This document shows positions 8,501-16,420 of a stretch of DNA of 64,000 bases, in pieces. Both the position numbers and the translations under genes were made by a program. The stretch comes from Streptomyces sp. ADI95-17 (GTDB lineage Bacteria > Actinomycetota > Actinomycetes > Streptomycetales > Streptomycetaceae). The stretch covers positions 614,318 through 678,317 of the forward strand of contig NZ_ML123050.1 of assembly GCF_003846175.1 (NCBI RefSeq), in the 5' to 3' direction. The notes beneath the pieces are model-generated. The model did not search any database. It had not been told where the DNA came from and was given only the letters and a program-made list of their open reading frames with translations. Positions within the stretch are counted from its first letter, which is position 1. Each line of letters opens with the position of its first letter.

Positions 8501-8814
8501 TTCTTGCGGACCAGGCCCCGGTGGTGCTTGGCGGTCCGCTCCGCCCGGTACAGCGGCAGCGTGCCCTCCGGCAGCTCCACCTGGCGCCGTACGAACTCCA
8601 CCACCTGCTCCGGCACGTCCTCCAGCGCGGGGAAGCATCCCATGCGCTGGCACGACTTCAGCATCAGCAGCAGGGCCAGCAGATGTTCGTCTCCATCCGT
8701 GGCATCGGCCGCCCACTGAAGCTCATCGCGAGTTGGCGAGAAGAACAGATACAGCTCATGCGCGGTGATCAGCCGCTTGAACCGCGGGTACGCGGTCCGC
8801 TCGATCGAGGTCAC
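5599..8814 (-). CDS. tnpA: Tn3-family transposase TnpA
   Basis: The 1,071-residue protein matches the size and arrangement of Tn3 transposases (about 1,000 residues). It has an N-terminal DUF4158-like domain (YPRFKRLITAHELYLFFSPT), a long helical middle and the C-terminal DDE_Tnp_Tn3 catalytic domain. Catalytic residues can be placed at Asp739 (AWGDGTT), Asp817 (TVHADTQGQ) and Glu951 (NKTEAFNGF). The start is GTG at 8814, about 75 bp from the right terminal repeat. No internal stop or frameshift is visible, so it is probably functional. It would bind both 55-bp ends and carry out replicative transposition. Confidence 0.97.
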   Translation of the reverse strand: MTSIERTAYPRFKRLITAHELYLFFSPTRDELQWAADATDGDEHLLALLLMLKSCQRMGCFPALEDVPEQVVEFVRRQVELPEGTLPLYRAERTAKHHRGLVRKKFGVKYDQGEARRIAERSIRKEAAAKNRPADLINIALEKVVEAGLELPGFSTFDKMASEIRTEVNVSIREGIHDRMTPVQRAGLLRLLQERDSDGTTLFNRLKKPAKGPTWSHFKSLAKRLEWVDELGDTSVWMESVATGKITDFAGEADAADASELRDYAPIKQIALIACLTHKARMRVRDDLATMFCKRVATKIKKAKEELEEIRLAEREIVEALIGNYRTVLKNIDADGPAHQAVQKAAAMTAEVRHALEGLDDESPGDEVAQRLGGKVSPAVLAMAKALVVQAGGLGAVTKAVEGFGGFVQQYEQIEKVSAHHGNFWEVLLYGQIGRDRAVMFDLAEKLEFTETSEDRRVLDALAHAQRHQSARGEYITAFDEEGKEVDISFATQNWRKAVVDKTRAAQFVRKHFEAMVFTALAEELRTGDVAVVGSEEYADWSRQLLDWEVVKEKLGTYLVEVGLCEEGETAAFDAVPFRRQLEDKLTAAAAAADAGYPDNEGLVIDPETGIPSLKPHRSEGQRPSARRLEQEIKARMPERSLMGIVARTAYWVDWWQRFGPVSGNEPKLGDPFGRYVITTFVKGTNMGPYEAARHIPGVSGHELAYTANRHFSIVLLNEAIADLVNAHARLDISQAWGDGTTVAADGTHMDTYLDNLLAETSVRYGKPGGIAYHHISDTYVALFTHFIPCGVWEAVYIIEGLLKNSSEVQPTTVHADTQGQSQPVFALAHLLGFDLMPRIRNWKGLTFYRPSKTTEYVHIGALFGEVGKNVIDWDLIESQFRHLMKVAVSVREGAISSSTLLKRLRSGSKKNATYAAFREVGRVIRTVQLLRYLCDPALRRRVTAATNKTEAFNGFSQWIGFGNRGVIADNDPVEQEKAMKFNALLTNAVIFHNALDIAEIVRQLLEEGWTIEPEDLAHISPYLTGHINRFGEYSTHELGIQPEAYDPKLDVDFTQLRDQDLTAAGLRQAA

Positions 8815-8890
8815 AATCCCGCCCCGGCCCAGACGACAACAACATCACAACCAACGACACCGAGCCGAACGGGTGACGGGACGGGCGCTC

Positions 8891-8945
8891 TCAGGGATTC
8901 AAGATCAACTCATTGCCCCTTTGACCCGTATCTCGGCGATACCCG
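8891..8945 (-). repeat. right terminal inverted repeat of the transposon
   Basis: This is the reverse complement of 2562-2616 with three mismatches, including the outermost base (C instead of G). Confidence 0.93.
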
Positions 8946-8950
8946 CACCA
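8946..8950. repeat. target site duplication, right copy
   Basis: CACCA follows the right repeat directly and pairs with CACTA at 2557-2561. This copy restores the MFS codons ACC ATC. Confidence 0.75.
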
Positions 8951-9972
8951 TCGTCTTCACCGTCGCGGGCGGGGTGCTCGCGGATCGTCTGTCCCGCAGC
9001 CGGATCCTGTTCCTGAGCAACCTGCTGGCCGCGGCCGCGCAGGGCGTGCTCGCGACGCTCGTGGCCACCGGACATGCCACAACGGCTTCGATCGCCGGGT
9101 GCGGTTTCGTCTCGGGGATCGCCACGGCCTTCACGGCTCCGGCCGCGACGGGCGTCGTGGCGCAGATCGTCGCGGCCGAGCATCTCCAACGGGCCAACGC
9201 GCTGCTCCGGCTTCCGAGCAATGCCGTCAAGGTGCTCGGCCCTGTTGCCGGAGGGGTGATCGTCGCGGTCGGCGGGCCGGCCTGGGCCCTGTCCTGGGAC
9301 GCGCTCAGCTTTCTCGTCGCGGCGCTGCTCCTGCTCGGTCTGCGGCTGAGCGCACCGGTCACGACGAGCAGCGCCCTGGCCGATCTGCGGGCGGGGTGGT
9401 CCGGGTTCCGGTCGCGTACCTGGCTGTGGACGTACACCGCCGCGGGAACGGTGGTGGTCGCCGCGTGGCTGGCCGGGTTTCAGCTGCTCGGTCCGGTGGT
9501 CGCGGCCGAGCGCTACTCGGGGGCACGTTCCTGGGGGCTCGTCCAGGGCGCGTTCGCTTTCGGCCTGTTGGCGGGAACGGTGGTGTGCCTGCGCTGGAAG
9601 CCGTACCGGCTGCTGGCCGTCGCCGTGGTCACCGGCGCCGGGCTCTGTCTGCCGCCGGCCGCGCTGGGCCTTGGCCTGCCCCTGCCGTGGGTGCTGCTCG
9701 GCGCCGTAATCGCGGGCATCGGGCTGGACATCACCATCGTGGCGTGGAACACGGCTCTCCAACAGCATGTGCCGCAGGAGGAGATGGGCCGGATGAGCTC
9801 ATTCAACGGTGTCGGGGAGCGTCTCGCCATCCCGCTCGGCTACCTGATCACCGCGCTCGCCGTGCACGCCTGGGCCGACCGGACCGTACTGCTGGTCTGC
9901 GCCGCTGTCATCGTGGCGGCCACACTCCTCAACCTCTGTGTCAGGGACGTGTACCGCGTCAATCGCCGCTGA
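8946..9972 (+). pseudogene. 3' part of the interrupted MFS transporter
   Basis: From TIVFTVAGGVLADRLSRSR the frame continues the transporter begun at 2363. It has the conserved loop GGVLADRLSR after helix 2 and about ten more hydrophobic segments, and ends NLCVRDVYRVNRR at 9972. It has no start of its own and is translated in the window only as read-through from the transposon. Joined to 2363-2561 it gives a 406-residue MFS exporter of the enterobactin/macrolide-exporter-like type common beside Streptomyces genes. Substrate unknown. Confidence 0.9.
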
Positions 9973-9980
9973 CCACGATC

Positions 9981-10036
9981 CGGGCGGCGCCCGGCACGGG
10001 TCCACCGGTGAATGGACCCGTGCCACGAGCCGCCCG
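9981..10036. terminator. bidirectional terminator between convergent genes
   Basis: A perfect 12-bp stem (GGCACGGGTCCA at 9993-10004, its complement at 10013-10024) closes an 8-base loop. An outer 8-bp pair (9981-9988 with 10029-10036) extends it. It lies between the MFS remnant and the convergent RpiR gene. Confidence 0.8.
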
Positions 10037-10058
10037 TGAAGTCGCTCGTGCGCGGGGG

Positions 10059-10916
10059 TCAGTAGGAGTGGTCGGCGGTGACGTCGGCCGAGAGGTGGAG
10101 TGTTCGTTCCGCCGTCGTCGTGCGCAGGGCGAGGAGGGTCTGGGCGAGCGCGTCGACGGTGACCAGGTGGGCGATGCGGCTGGCCGTGGTCTCCAGGCCG
10201 AAGACCAGGTCCTGTCCCCCGGCGACCAGTGTGTGCGTACTGGTCTCGCTCAGCGGTGACTGGGCATAGCTGGTCAGGCCGATGACCTCGGCTCCGGCCA
10301 GGCGGGCGCGGCGGGCGGTGTCGACCGTACTGCGGGTGGCTCCGGTGTGGCTGATGGCCAGGCAGACGGCGCCCGGCGGGAGTTGGGCGGCGGAGAGCTG
10401 AGCGGTGAGGGCGTCGGCGGGGGCGTCGACGACACAGCCGAGGGCACGCAGCCGGTACGCGGCGTCGGCGGCCACGGCGGCGGAGAGGCCGGCCGCGGCG
10501 ACCACGACGCGGGGGGCCGCGTCCAGTGCGGCGGCGGCGGCGCGGAGCCCGGTGGCGGTGAGGGTGGTGGCCAGGTCGTCGAGGGCCTCGCGGGAGGCGT
10601 GCAGCGTGTCGGCCAGCGCACGGGCCGCCGGGTCGTCGCCGGGGTCGAGGGCCGGTGCGCCGCTCCCCGGGCCCTGGCGTGCTGCCGCGATCTTCAGTTC
10701 CTGATAGCCGCGGAAGCCGAGGCGCTGGCAGGCACGGACGACCGACGACGGAGCCGTACCGGCCAGGGCCGCGACGTCACTGACGCTGAGCCGGACCAGG
10801 TCGGCCCCCTGGTCGAGGATCACCTGCGCGACGCGCGCCTCGGTCTCCCGGAGCTCCGGCAGCCTGGCCCTCACGTGGGCACCGAGCCGGTACCCGTCAC
10901 TGGAATTCTGTTCCAT
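10059..10916 (-). CDS. MurR/RpiR-family transcriptional regulator
   Basis: The 285-residue protein has an N-terminal HTH_6 domain (residues about 10-85: LPELRETEARVAQVIL, then LSVSDVAALAGTAPSSVVRACQRLGF). A SIS sugar-phosphate-binding domain follows (about 115-250: RVVVAAAGLSAAVAADAAYRL, then CLAISHTGATRSTVDTARRA). This is the layout of MurR/RpiR regulators, which sense phosphorylated sugars or amino sugars. It diverges from the EamA exporter gene, and two similar operators occupy the shared promoter region, one over its own first codons. It therefore likely represses itself and the exporter. Confidence 0.9.
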   Translation of the reverse strand: MEQNSSDGYRLGAHVRARLPELRETEARVAQVILDQGADLVRLSVSDVAALAGTAPSSVVRACQRLGFRGYQELKIAAARQGPGSGAPALDPGDDPAARALADTLHASREALDDLATTLTATGLRAAAAALDAAPRVVVAAAGLSAAVAADAAYRLRALGCVVDAPADALTAQLSAAQLPPGAVCLAISHTGATRSTVDTARRARLAGAEVIGLTSYAQSPLSETSTHTLVAGGQDLVFGLETTASRIAHLVTVDALAQTLLALRTTTAERTLHLSADVTADHSY

Positions 10917-10945
10917 GTGATTAGAGTAGCGCGGAATTTCGTTCC
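10902..10945. promoter_or_regulatory. two operator sites in the RpiR/EamA intergenic region
   Basis: GGAATTCTGTTCC (10902-10914) and GGAATTTCGTTCC (10933-10945) are imperfect palindromes sharing GGAATT and GTTCC. They are 31 bp apart, close to three helical turns. The first covers the start of the regulator gene and the second lies 30 bases before the EamA start. They are the obvious binding sites for the RpiR protein. Confidence 0.75.
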
Positions 10946-10975
10946 AGATACTCTGTTGTCGCAGGGAGCCCCGCC

Positions 10976-11842
10976 ATGCCCTCGTTCCTTCCCCCTGGCT
11001 CAGCCGTGCCTGCGGCCGTGCTCTGTGCCGCCGTTCTCCATGCGCTGTGGAACGCGATGGCTCACCGCATCCCCGACAAACTCGTGGGCTTCACCCTCAT
11101 CAACCTCGCGTACACCGGCTGCGCGGCGGTCATGGTCTGCCTCGTTCCGCTGCCCGAGGCCGGGGCCTGGCCGTTCATCCTGGTCTCCGCCGCACTGGAA
11201 GTGCTCTCCCAGCTCTTCCTGCTGCGGGCCTACCAGCTGGGCGACTTCGGCCAGATGTACCCCATCGCCCGCGGCACCGCGCCACTGCTGGTGGCCGTCG
11301 CCTCCGTGACGTTGCTGGGCCGGCCAATCGCCGCCGCCGAAATGGTGGGCGTACTGGTCATCTCGACCGGACTGGCCGGGCTGGCCTTCGCGGACGGGTG
11401 GCCCGGGCGCGCACAGCTGCCCGCGCTCGCCGCGGCGGTGGCCACCGGCGCGGTCATCGCGGCCTACACCGTCGTCGACGGCACGGGGGTGCACCACTCC
11501 GGGACCGTCATCGGCTACATCGCCTGGCTCTTCCTCTGCCAGGGCCCCGTTCTGCCTCTGCTGGCGCTCGCCCGGCGGGGCCGTCCGCTGCTCGCGCAGC
11601 TGAAGCCGGTCCGCGGGGTCGGCCTGACCGGCGGCGTCATCTCACTGACCGCCTACGGCCTGGTCATCTGGGCGCAGGCCCACGGCGACCTCGCGACCAT
11701 CGCGGCCCTGCGCGAGACCAGCATCCTCATCGCGGCGCTGATCGCCACGCTCCTGTTCCGCGAACGGTTCGGGCGGCTGCGCCTCACCGCCGGCGCGGCC
11801 GTCCTCGCCGGCATCGTCGTACTCGAACTCGCCCATCCCTGA
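10976..11842 (+). CDS. EamA/DMT-family transporter
   Basis: The 288 residues form about ten hydrophobic helices in two similar halves, as in the drug/metabolite transporter superfamily. Typical segments are LHALWNAMAHR in helix 1, LRAYQLGDFGQMYPIARG at the end of the first half and LALRETS-type residues (IAALRETSILIAALIATLLFRE) in the second. It probably exports a small metabolite. The divergent sugar-phosphate-type regulator with operators at this promoter suggests the cargo or signal is a sugar or amino-sugar derivative, but this is inference. The start follows GCAGGGAG by several bases. Confidence 0.88.
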   Translation: MPSFLPPGSAVPAAVLCAAVLHALWNAMAHRIPDKLVGFTLINLAYTGCAAVMVCLVPLPEAGAWPFILVSAALEVLSQLFLLRAYQLGDFGQMYPIARGTAPLLVAVASVTLLGRPIAAAEMVGVLVISTGLAGLAFADGWPGRAQLPALAAAVATGAVIAAYTVVDGTGVHHSGTVIGYIAWLFLCQGPVLPLLALARRGRPLLAQLKPVRGVGLTGGVISLTAYGLVIWAQAHGDLATIAALRETSILIAALIATLLFRERFGRLRLTAGAAVLAGIVVLELAHP

Positions 11843-11861
11843 ACCGCCGGACCCGCCCCGG

Positions 11862-12971
11862 CTACACCGTCCGGCCCGCGACCTGCCGTTCCGGTCCGCC
11901 CGGTGCCGGGATGGCGGCGGCCGCACCGACCGGCGCCGGGGCCGTCGACTCCCGTACGACCAGCCTCGGCCGGATGAGCAGTGACCGTCCCGCCGCCGGG
12001 GCCGAGTCGATCCGGGCCCGCAGCTGCTGGAAGGTCTCCGCGGCCATCTCCGGCAGCGGCTGGCGGACCGTGGTGAGCGGCGGTTCGAAGAGGTCGGCGA
12101 GGAGGATGTCGTCGAAGCCGACCACGGAGACGTCCTGGCCGGCGCTGCGCCCGGCGTCCTTGGCCCCCCGGCAGATCCCGATCGCGCACATGTCGTTGAT
12201 GGCGACGAACGCGGTGGGCGGGCGGGGGCCGCCGAGGAGCTCCCGGGCGGCGTTGCGCCCCAGTTCGGCCGCGTCCTTGTCACCGAACTCGGTGGCGTCG
12301 GCGCCCGGCCAGACGATCGCGTCGGCCGGGTCGAGACCGGCCGCCTCCAGGGCGGCCCGGAAGCCGCGCAACCGTTCGCGGCGGTTGACGCTGTTGACCG
12401 AGCCGGAGACGAACGCCAGCCGGCGGTGTCCGAGTTCGATCAGATGACGGGTGGCGATCTCGGCGCCCATCGCGTTGTCGACACTGATGGAGGCCAGCGA
12501 CGGCGGATCCCCCGCCTGCGCGGTGCGGTCGAAGGCGACCATCTTCAGCCCTCGGCTCAGCAGTGGTGTCATGTGGTCGAGCGAGGGCAGCGAGGAGCAG
12601 AGCACCACTCCGCTCACCCCGTCCGCGAGCAGTTCCTCGCCGTACTTGAGCTCGCGGGCCGCGTCGCGCTCACTGTTGCAGAGCAGTACGTGGTAACCCT
12701 CGGCGAGCGCGATGGCCTCCAGCTCCCGGGCGAGCGCCCCCCAGAAGGGGTTGGCCACCGACGGCACGATGAGGCCGATGACCTTGATCCGGCCGGTGCG
12801 CAGCATCCGGGCGGCTCGGTTGGGCCGGTAGCTGAGCTGCTCGATCACCTGCTCCACGCGAGCCAGCGTGGCCGCCTGCATACGGTCCGTCCGCCCGTTC
12901 AGGACGTTGGAGACCGTGCTCGCGGAGACCCCCGCAGCCTCCGCGACCTGATGGATCGTTACCCCGCTCAT
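11862..12971 (-). CDS. LacI-family transcriptional regulator of the polysaccharide operon
   Basis: The 369-residue protein opens with a LacI DNA-binding domain (VTIHQVAEAAGVSASTVSNVLNGR, residues 4-27), a hinge helix and a periplasmic-binding-like sugar-sensor domain (VIGLIVPSVANPFWG, then IATRHLIELGHRRLAFVSG and TAFVAINDMCAIG). It is divergent from a sugar ABC transporter and lyase operon. The 225-bp gap contains two CAGTN2ATCGAT-type operators. It probably represses the operon and itself until an oligosaccharide from the polymer binds. Confidence 0.93.
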   Translation of the reverse strand: MSGVTIHQVAEAAGVSASTVSNVLNGRTDRMQAATLARVEQVIEQLSYRPNRAARMLRTGRIKVIGLIVPSVANPFWGALARELEAIALAEGYHVLLCNSERDAARELKYGEELLADGVSGVVLCSSLPSLDHMTPLLSRGLKMVAFDRTAQAGDPPSLASISVDNAMGAEIATRHLIELGHRRLAFVSGSVNSVNRRERLRGFRAALEAAGLDPADAIVWPGADATEFGDKDAAELGRNAARELLGGPRPPTAFVAINDMCAIGICRGAKDAGRSAGQDVSVVGFDDILLADLFEPPLTTVRQPLPEMAAETFQQLRARIDSAPAAGRSLLIRPRLVVRESTAPAPVGAAAAIPAPGGPERQVAGRTV

Positions 12972-13004
12972 GCCACCTCCGGTTCGGAACTCGCTAGACC
13001 ATAC

Positions 13005-13022
13005 CAGTGTATCGATTTACTG
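13005..13022. promoter_or_regulatory. LacI-type operator 1
   Basis: CAGTGTATCGATTTACTG is an 18-bp dyad centred on ATCGAT with CAGT/ACTG arms. It lies 34-51 bp before the regulator start, consistent with autorepression. Confidence 0.75.
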
Positions 13023-13078
13023 AACTTCGTTTACCGGTACACCCGTTAACATCCCTGAAAATTCATGTGCATCAGCTG

Positions 13079-13108
13079 TTGACGTCGCTCTCACGGCGTT
13101 CCTAGCAT
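13079..13108 (+). promoter_or_regulatory. promoter of the polysaccharide-utilization operon
   Basis: TTGACG (13079-13084) and TAGCAT (13103-13108) are separated by 18 bp and resemble a HrdB-type vegetative promoter. Transcription would start near 13115, inside operator 2, so repressor binding would block it. Confidence 0.65.
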
Positions 13109-13126
13109 CAGTGCATCGATTTACCA
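13109..13126. promoter_or_regulatory. LacI-type operator 2 over the transcription start
   Basis: CAGTGCATCGATTTACCA shares the CAGT and ATCGATTTAC core with operator 1. It starts directly after the -10 hexamer. The two sites are 104 bp apart, which would allow looping. Confidence 0.72.
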
Positions 13127-13132
13127 GCACTT

Positions 13133-13148
13133 CCCAGCCATGGCTGGG
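13133..13148. repeat. 16-bp perfect palindrome in the operon leader
   Basis: CCCAGCCATGGCTGGG lies between operator 2 and the binding-protein start. It could fold in the 5' leader or bind another regulator. No function can be assigned. Confidence 0.4.
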
Positions 13149-13196
13149 TCTCATCGCTGGATCGATCCACAGCCTCCACCTCAAAAGGGGTGTTCC

Positions 13197-14465
13197 ATGC
13201 AACTCAAAAGACGGTCGCTGCTTGCCGCCATCGGCGCCGGTACCGCTGCCGCCGCGCTCAGCGGGTGCGGAACCGGCACTTCGGCGGCAGGCTCCGCCGA
13301 CGGTCCCGCCGAAGGTGAGATCACTCTGCTCACCCCGATCTACGAAGGTGCCGACGGCAAGACGCTGTTGGAGAAGGAGATACTCGGCGGCTTCCGGAAG
13401 AAGTACCCGGACGTCAAGGTGAACGTGGACTACACCACGTACGACCAGCTCAACGAGAAGATCACCACGGGGCTCGCGGGCGGTCTGCTGCCCGACGTGC
13501 TGATGATGGGCGTGGGCTGGATCCCGCCGTTCGCCGCGAAGAAGGCGATCGCGGAGCTGCCCGAGAAGTTCGCCACCGCGCACGACTACGAGAAGCGGGT
13601 GCTTGAGCCGTCACGGTACGACGGCAAGCTGTACGCGCTGCCGGTCGTGCTCGACACCCGCATCGTCGTCTACCGCAAGGACCACTTCGCCGAGGCCGGC
13701 ATCAAGAAGACCCCGGCGAACTGGGCCGAACTGCGCGCCGTGGCCAAGCAGCTGACCAAGAACGGCCGGATCGGGTTCGACCCGTTCTCCATCAATCTGC
13801 GCCAGTGCTGGGAGACCTTCCTCTTCGCCAACGGTGGCCAGCTGTTCAGCGAGGACGGCAAGAAGGTGCTGTTCACCGACGCCCGCGGGGTCGAGGCGCT
13901 GCAGTTCTTCAAGGACCTGATCAAGGACGGCTCCGCCGACTACGCCAAGAAGACGGACGCCGGCGCCCCGACCAACGTACAGACCGGCAAGGCGTCGATG
14001 ATGATGACGACCAGTGCCCTGTGGACCCAGGTCGGGGAACAGACGCCGGACCTGATCAAGAACGACAAGCTCGGCGCGTTCGTCCTCGCCAACCGCAAGC
14101 CCGCGATGCTCCAGGGCGGCACGCTCGTCACCCAGTCCGCCACTTCCAAGCACCCGGCAGCGGCCCGTGCGCTCGTCGAGTACCTCGCGACGCCCGAGTC
14201 CATCCTCGGTGCGGCCAAGCAGCGCGGTTCGGTGCCCGGTCTGAAGGATCTCAGCGACACCTCGTACGTGAAGGAGAACAAGTTCGTCGATCTCTCCCTG
14301 CAGAGCATGGGCGACGCGTGCTCGGAGGGCGGCACCGCCGCCTGGATGGAGATCCGCGAGAAGATCAAGCCCACACTGGAGCCCGCGATCGTGGGCAACC
14401 AGTCGGCGAAGGACGCCATCGCGGAACTCGGCCGGCTCGCCGAGGCCGCGATCGGCCGGATGTAA
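13197..14465 (+). CDS. sugar ABC transporter substrate-binding lipoprotein
   Basis: ATG at 13197 is preferred over the upstream frame because AAAGGGGTG lies a few bases before it and it opens a lipoprotein signal, MQLKRRSLLAAIGAGTAAAA, then LSGC with the lipidated cysteine near residue 22. The mature 400 residues are a family 1 extracellular binding protein (ITLLTPIYEGADGKTLLEKEI, LPDVLMMGVGWIPPF, GKASMMMTTSALW). It should capture oligosaccharides released outside the cell and deliver them to the two permeases that follow. It is the first gene of the operon. Confidence 0.93.
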   Translation: MQLKRRSLLAAIGAGTAAAALSGCGTGTSAAGSADGPAEGEITLLTPIYEGADGKTLLEKEILGGFRKKYPDVKVNVDYTTYDQLNEKITTGLAGGLLPDVLMMGVGWIPPFAAKKAIAELPEKFATAHDYEKRVLEPSRYDGKLYALPVVLDTRIVVYRKDHFAEAGIKKTPANWAELRAVAKQLTKNGRIGFDPFSINLRQCWETFLFANGGQLFSEDGKKVLFTDARGVEALQFFKDLIKDGSADYAKKTDAGAPTNVQTGKASMMMTTSALWTQVGEQTPDLIKNDKLGAFVLANRKPAMLQGGTLVTQSATSKHPAAARALVEYLATPESILGAAKQRGSVPGLKDLSDTSYVKENKFVDLSLQSMGDACSEGGTAAWMEIREKIKPTLEPAIVGNQSAKDAIAELGRLAEAAIGRM

Positions 14466-14477
14466 GGACCCGTCACT

Positions 14478-15446
14478 GTGGGAGCTACATCCGTATTGAA
14501 GGCGCGCCCCGCGCCGCCCTCCGCCCCGGCCGGGCGCACGGTCACGAAGAAGCGCTCCGGCCGGGCCCCGACGGGGCCGGGGCGCCGCAGGCAGCGCGCC
14601 GGCATGCTGATGGTGGCGCCCGCGCTGCTGCATGCCTCGCTCTGGATCGGCCTGCCGGTCGTCGCATCGGTGGTCCTGGCCTTCACGAAATACGACGTGC
14701 TGACGGCGCCGCAGTTCGTGGGTCTGGACAACTTCCGCGACATGCTGGACGACGCGGTGTTCCGCAAGTCCATCGTCAACACCGTCATCTACACCTTCTT
14801 CACCGTCCCGTTCGGCATGGCGCTGGGGCTGCTCGTGGCCCTGGCACTTCACACCGGGCTGAAGGCGCGGGGCATTTTCCGTACCGCGGTCTTCATTCCC
14901 CAGGTGACGGCCACCGTCGCGATCGCGCTGGTCTGGCTGTGGATCTACAACCCCGGCAACGGGCTGCTGAACACACTCCTGTCCTTCCTCGGGATCGACG
15001 GCCCGGCCTGGCTCTCGTCGACCTCATGGGCGATGCCGTCGGTGATTCTGGTCGGCATCTGGCAGGGCATCGGCATGAAGATGCTCATCTACTTGGCCGC
15101 GCTGCAGTCCCTGCCGAAGGAACTGTACGAGGCGGCTTCGGTGGACGGCGCGTCCAAGGTGCGCCAGTTCTTCTCGATCACTCTGCCGCTGCTGAAACCC
15201 GCGACGTTCTTCGTCCTCATCACGTCGATGATCAGCGCGTTCCAGTCCTTCGACCAGATCTACATCCTGACCGACGGCGGCCCGGGCAACAGCACCACGA
15301 TGATGACGTTCGAGATCTACAAGTCCGCCTTCCGGGAGTTCCGCGTGGGCTACGCCTCCGCGCAGTCACTGGTGCTGTTCGTGCTGCTGATGGGCTTCAC
15401 CCTGGTCAACCGGCGGATCATGGGAGGCACCCGTGGCAACAACTGA
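14478..15446 (+). CDS. sugar ABC transporter permease (MalF type)
   Basis: The 322-residue protein has six predicted membrane helices and a basic N-terminal tail. The EAA loop for contact with the ATPase is EAASVDGASKVRQFFSITLP. The start is GTG at 14478, 12 bases after the binding-protein stop. It pairs with the next permease, whose start it overlaps by 14 bases. No ATPase gene lies in the operon; in Streptomyces such importers commonly use the shared ATPase MsiK. Confidence 0.93.
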   Translation: MGATSVLKARPAPPSAPAGRTVTKKRSGRAPTGPGRRRQRAGMLMVAPALLHASLWIGLPVVASVVLAFTKYDVLTAPQFVGLDNFRDMLDDAVFRKSIVNTVIYTFFTVPFGMALGLLVALALHTGLKARGIFRTAVFIPQVTATVAIALVWLWIYNPGNGLLNTLLSFLGIDGPAWLSSTSWAMPSVILVGIWQGIGMKMLIYLAALQSLPKELYEAASVDGASKVRQFFSITLPLLKPATFFVLITSMISAFQSFDQIYILTDGGPGNSTTMMTFEIYKSAFREFRVGYASAQSLVLFVLLMGFTLVNRRIMGGTRGNN

Positions 15447-16356
15447 GCTGCACGCGCCGGGGGCCACGAGCAAGTCCCGGCCGGTGAAGAACGGCAAGCC
15501 GCTCACCGCCGGCCGGGTCGCGCTCTATGTGACCCTCACCGTCGTCTCGCTGCTGATGGTGGTGCCGTTCGTCTGGATGGTGCTCACCTCGCTCAAGACC
15601 CCGGTGGAGATCGCCTCCCAGGACGCCGGACTGCTGCCGGAACACTGGGAGTTCGGGAACTACGTCGACGCACTGAAGGCGGCGCCGTTCGCGACGTACG
15701 CGCGCAACAGCTTCATCATCGCCTTCAGTCACACCCTCATCAACGTGGTCGTGGCGTCGATGGCCGGGTACTCGCTGGCCCGGATCAAGTTCCGGGGCAG
15801 CGAGGTCATCTTCTACCTCTTCATCGCCGCGCTGATGATCCCCACCTACACCAAGGTGCTGCCGGAGTTCCTGATCGTCCGCTTCATGCCGCTGGCCGGC
15901 GGGAACGACGTCTTCGGCCAGGGCGGCAGCGGCTGGCTGGACTCCTGGTGGGCGCTGATCGTTCCCGGCGCCGTCACCCCCTTCGCGGTCTTCCTCTTCC
16001 GCCAGTTCTATCTGGACCTTCCGGTGGAGCTGGAGGAAGCGGCCAGGCTCGACGGTCTGGGCGAGTTCCGGATCTACGCCCGGATCATGACGCCGCAGGT
16101 CAAACCCGCGATCACCACCGTGGCGCTGCTGACCTTCGAGTCGTCGTGGAACAACTTCCTCTGGCCACTGCTGGTGACCCGCACGGACAGCCTGCGGGTG
16201 ATCCAGGTGGGACTCTCCGTCTTCAAGACGGAGAACGGCCCCCAGTGGCACTTCCTGATGGCCGGCACCACGCTGGCCACCCTGCCCATGGTCATTCTCT
16301 TCCTCATCGGCCAGCGCTACTTCGTGCAGGGCTTCGCGACCGCCGGTCTCAAGTGA
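15433..16356 (+). CDS. sugar ABC transporter permease (MalG type)
   Basis: The 307-residue partner permease has six helices and the EAA motif EEAARLDGLGEFRIYARIMTP. The start is GTG at 15433, inside the end of the first permease gene, which implies translational coupling. The product completes the import channel for the oligosaccharide handled by this locus. Confidence 0.93.
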   Translation: MATTELHAPGATSKSRPVKNGKPLTAGRVALYVTLTVVSLLMVVPFVWMVLTSLKTPVEIASQDAGLLPEHWEFGNYVDALKAAPFATYARNSFIIAFSHTLINVVVASMAGYSLARIKFRGSEVIFYLFIAALMIPTYTKVLPEFLIVRFMPLAGGNDVFGQGGSGWLDSWWALIVPGAVTPFAVFLFRQFYLDLPVELEEAARLDGLGEFRIYARIMTPQVKPAITTVALLTFESSWNNFLWPLLVTRTDSLRVIQVGLSVFKTENGPQWHFLMAGTTLATLPMVILFLIGQRYFVQGFATAGLK

Positions 16357-16420
16357 CCGGCTCCGGTCACCGGTGACCGGCTCGGGCCCCAACGGTCTTT
16401 CCTCGAAAGGTACTTACTCC

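Larger units (their letters stand above)
2562..8945. mobile_element. complete Tn3-family transposon with an MFS passenger gene
   Basis: The 6,384-bp unit is bounded by near-perfect 55-bp inverted repeats starting GGGGTATCGCCGAGATAC (left) and its counterpart starting CGGG (right). Inside, all on the minus strand, are tnpA beginning about 75 bp from the right repeat, a passenger MFS transporter, a res-like site and a serine resolvase ending close to the left repeat. tnpA is full length with all three catalytic acidic residues. The element interrupts an MFS gene in the plus orientation. A 5-bp target duplication with one mismatch and an almost undamaged host gene suggest a fairly recent insertion. 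Whether it still moves is unknown. Confidence 0.95.
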
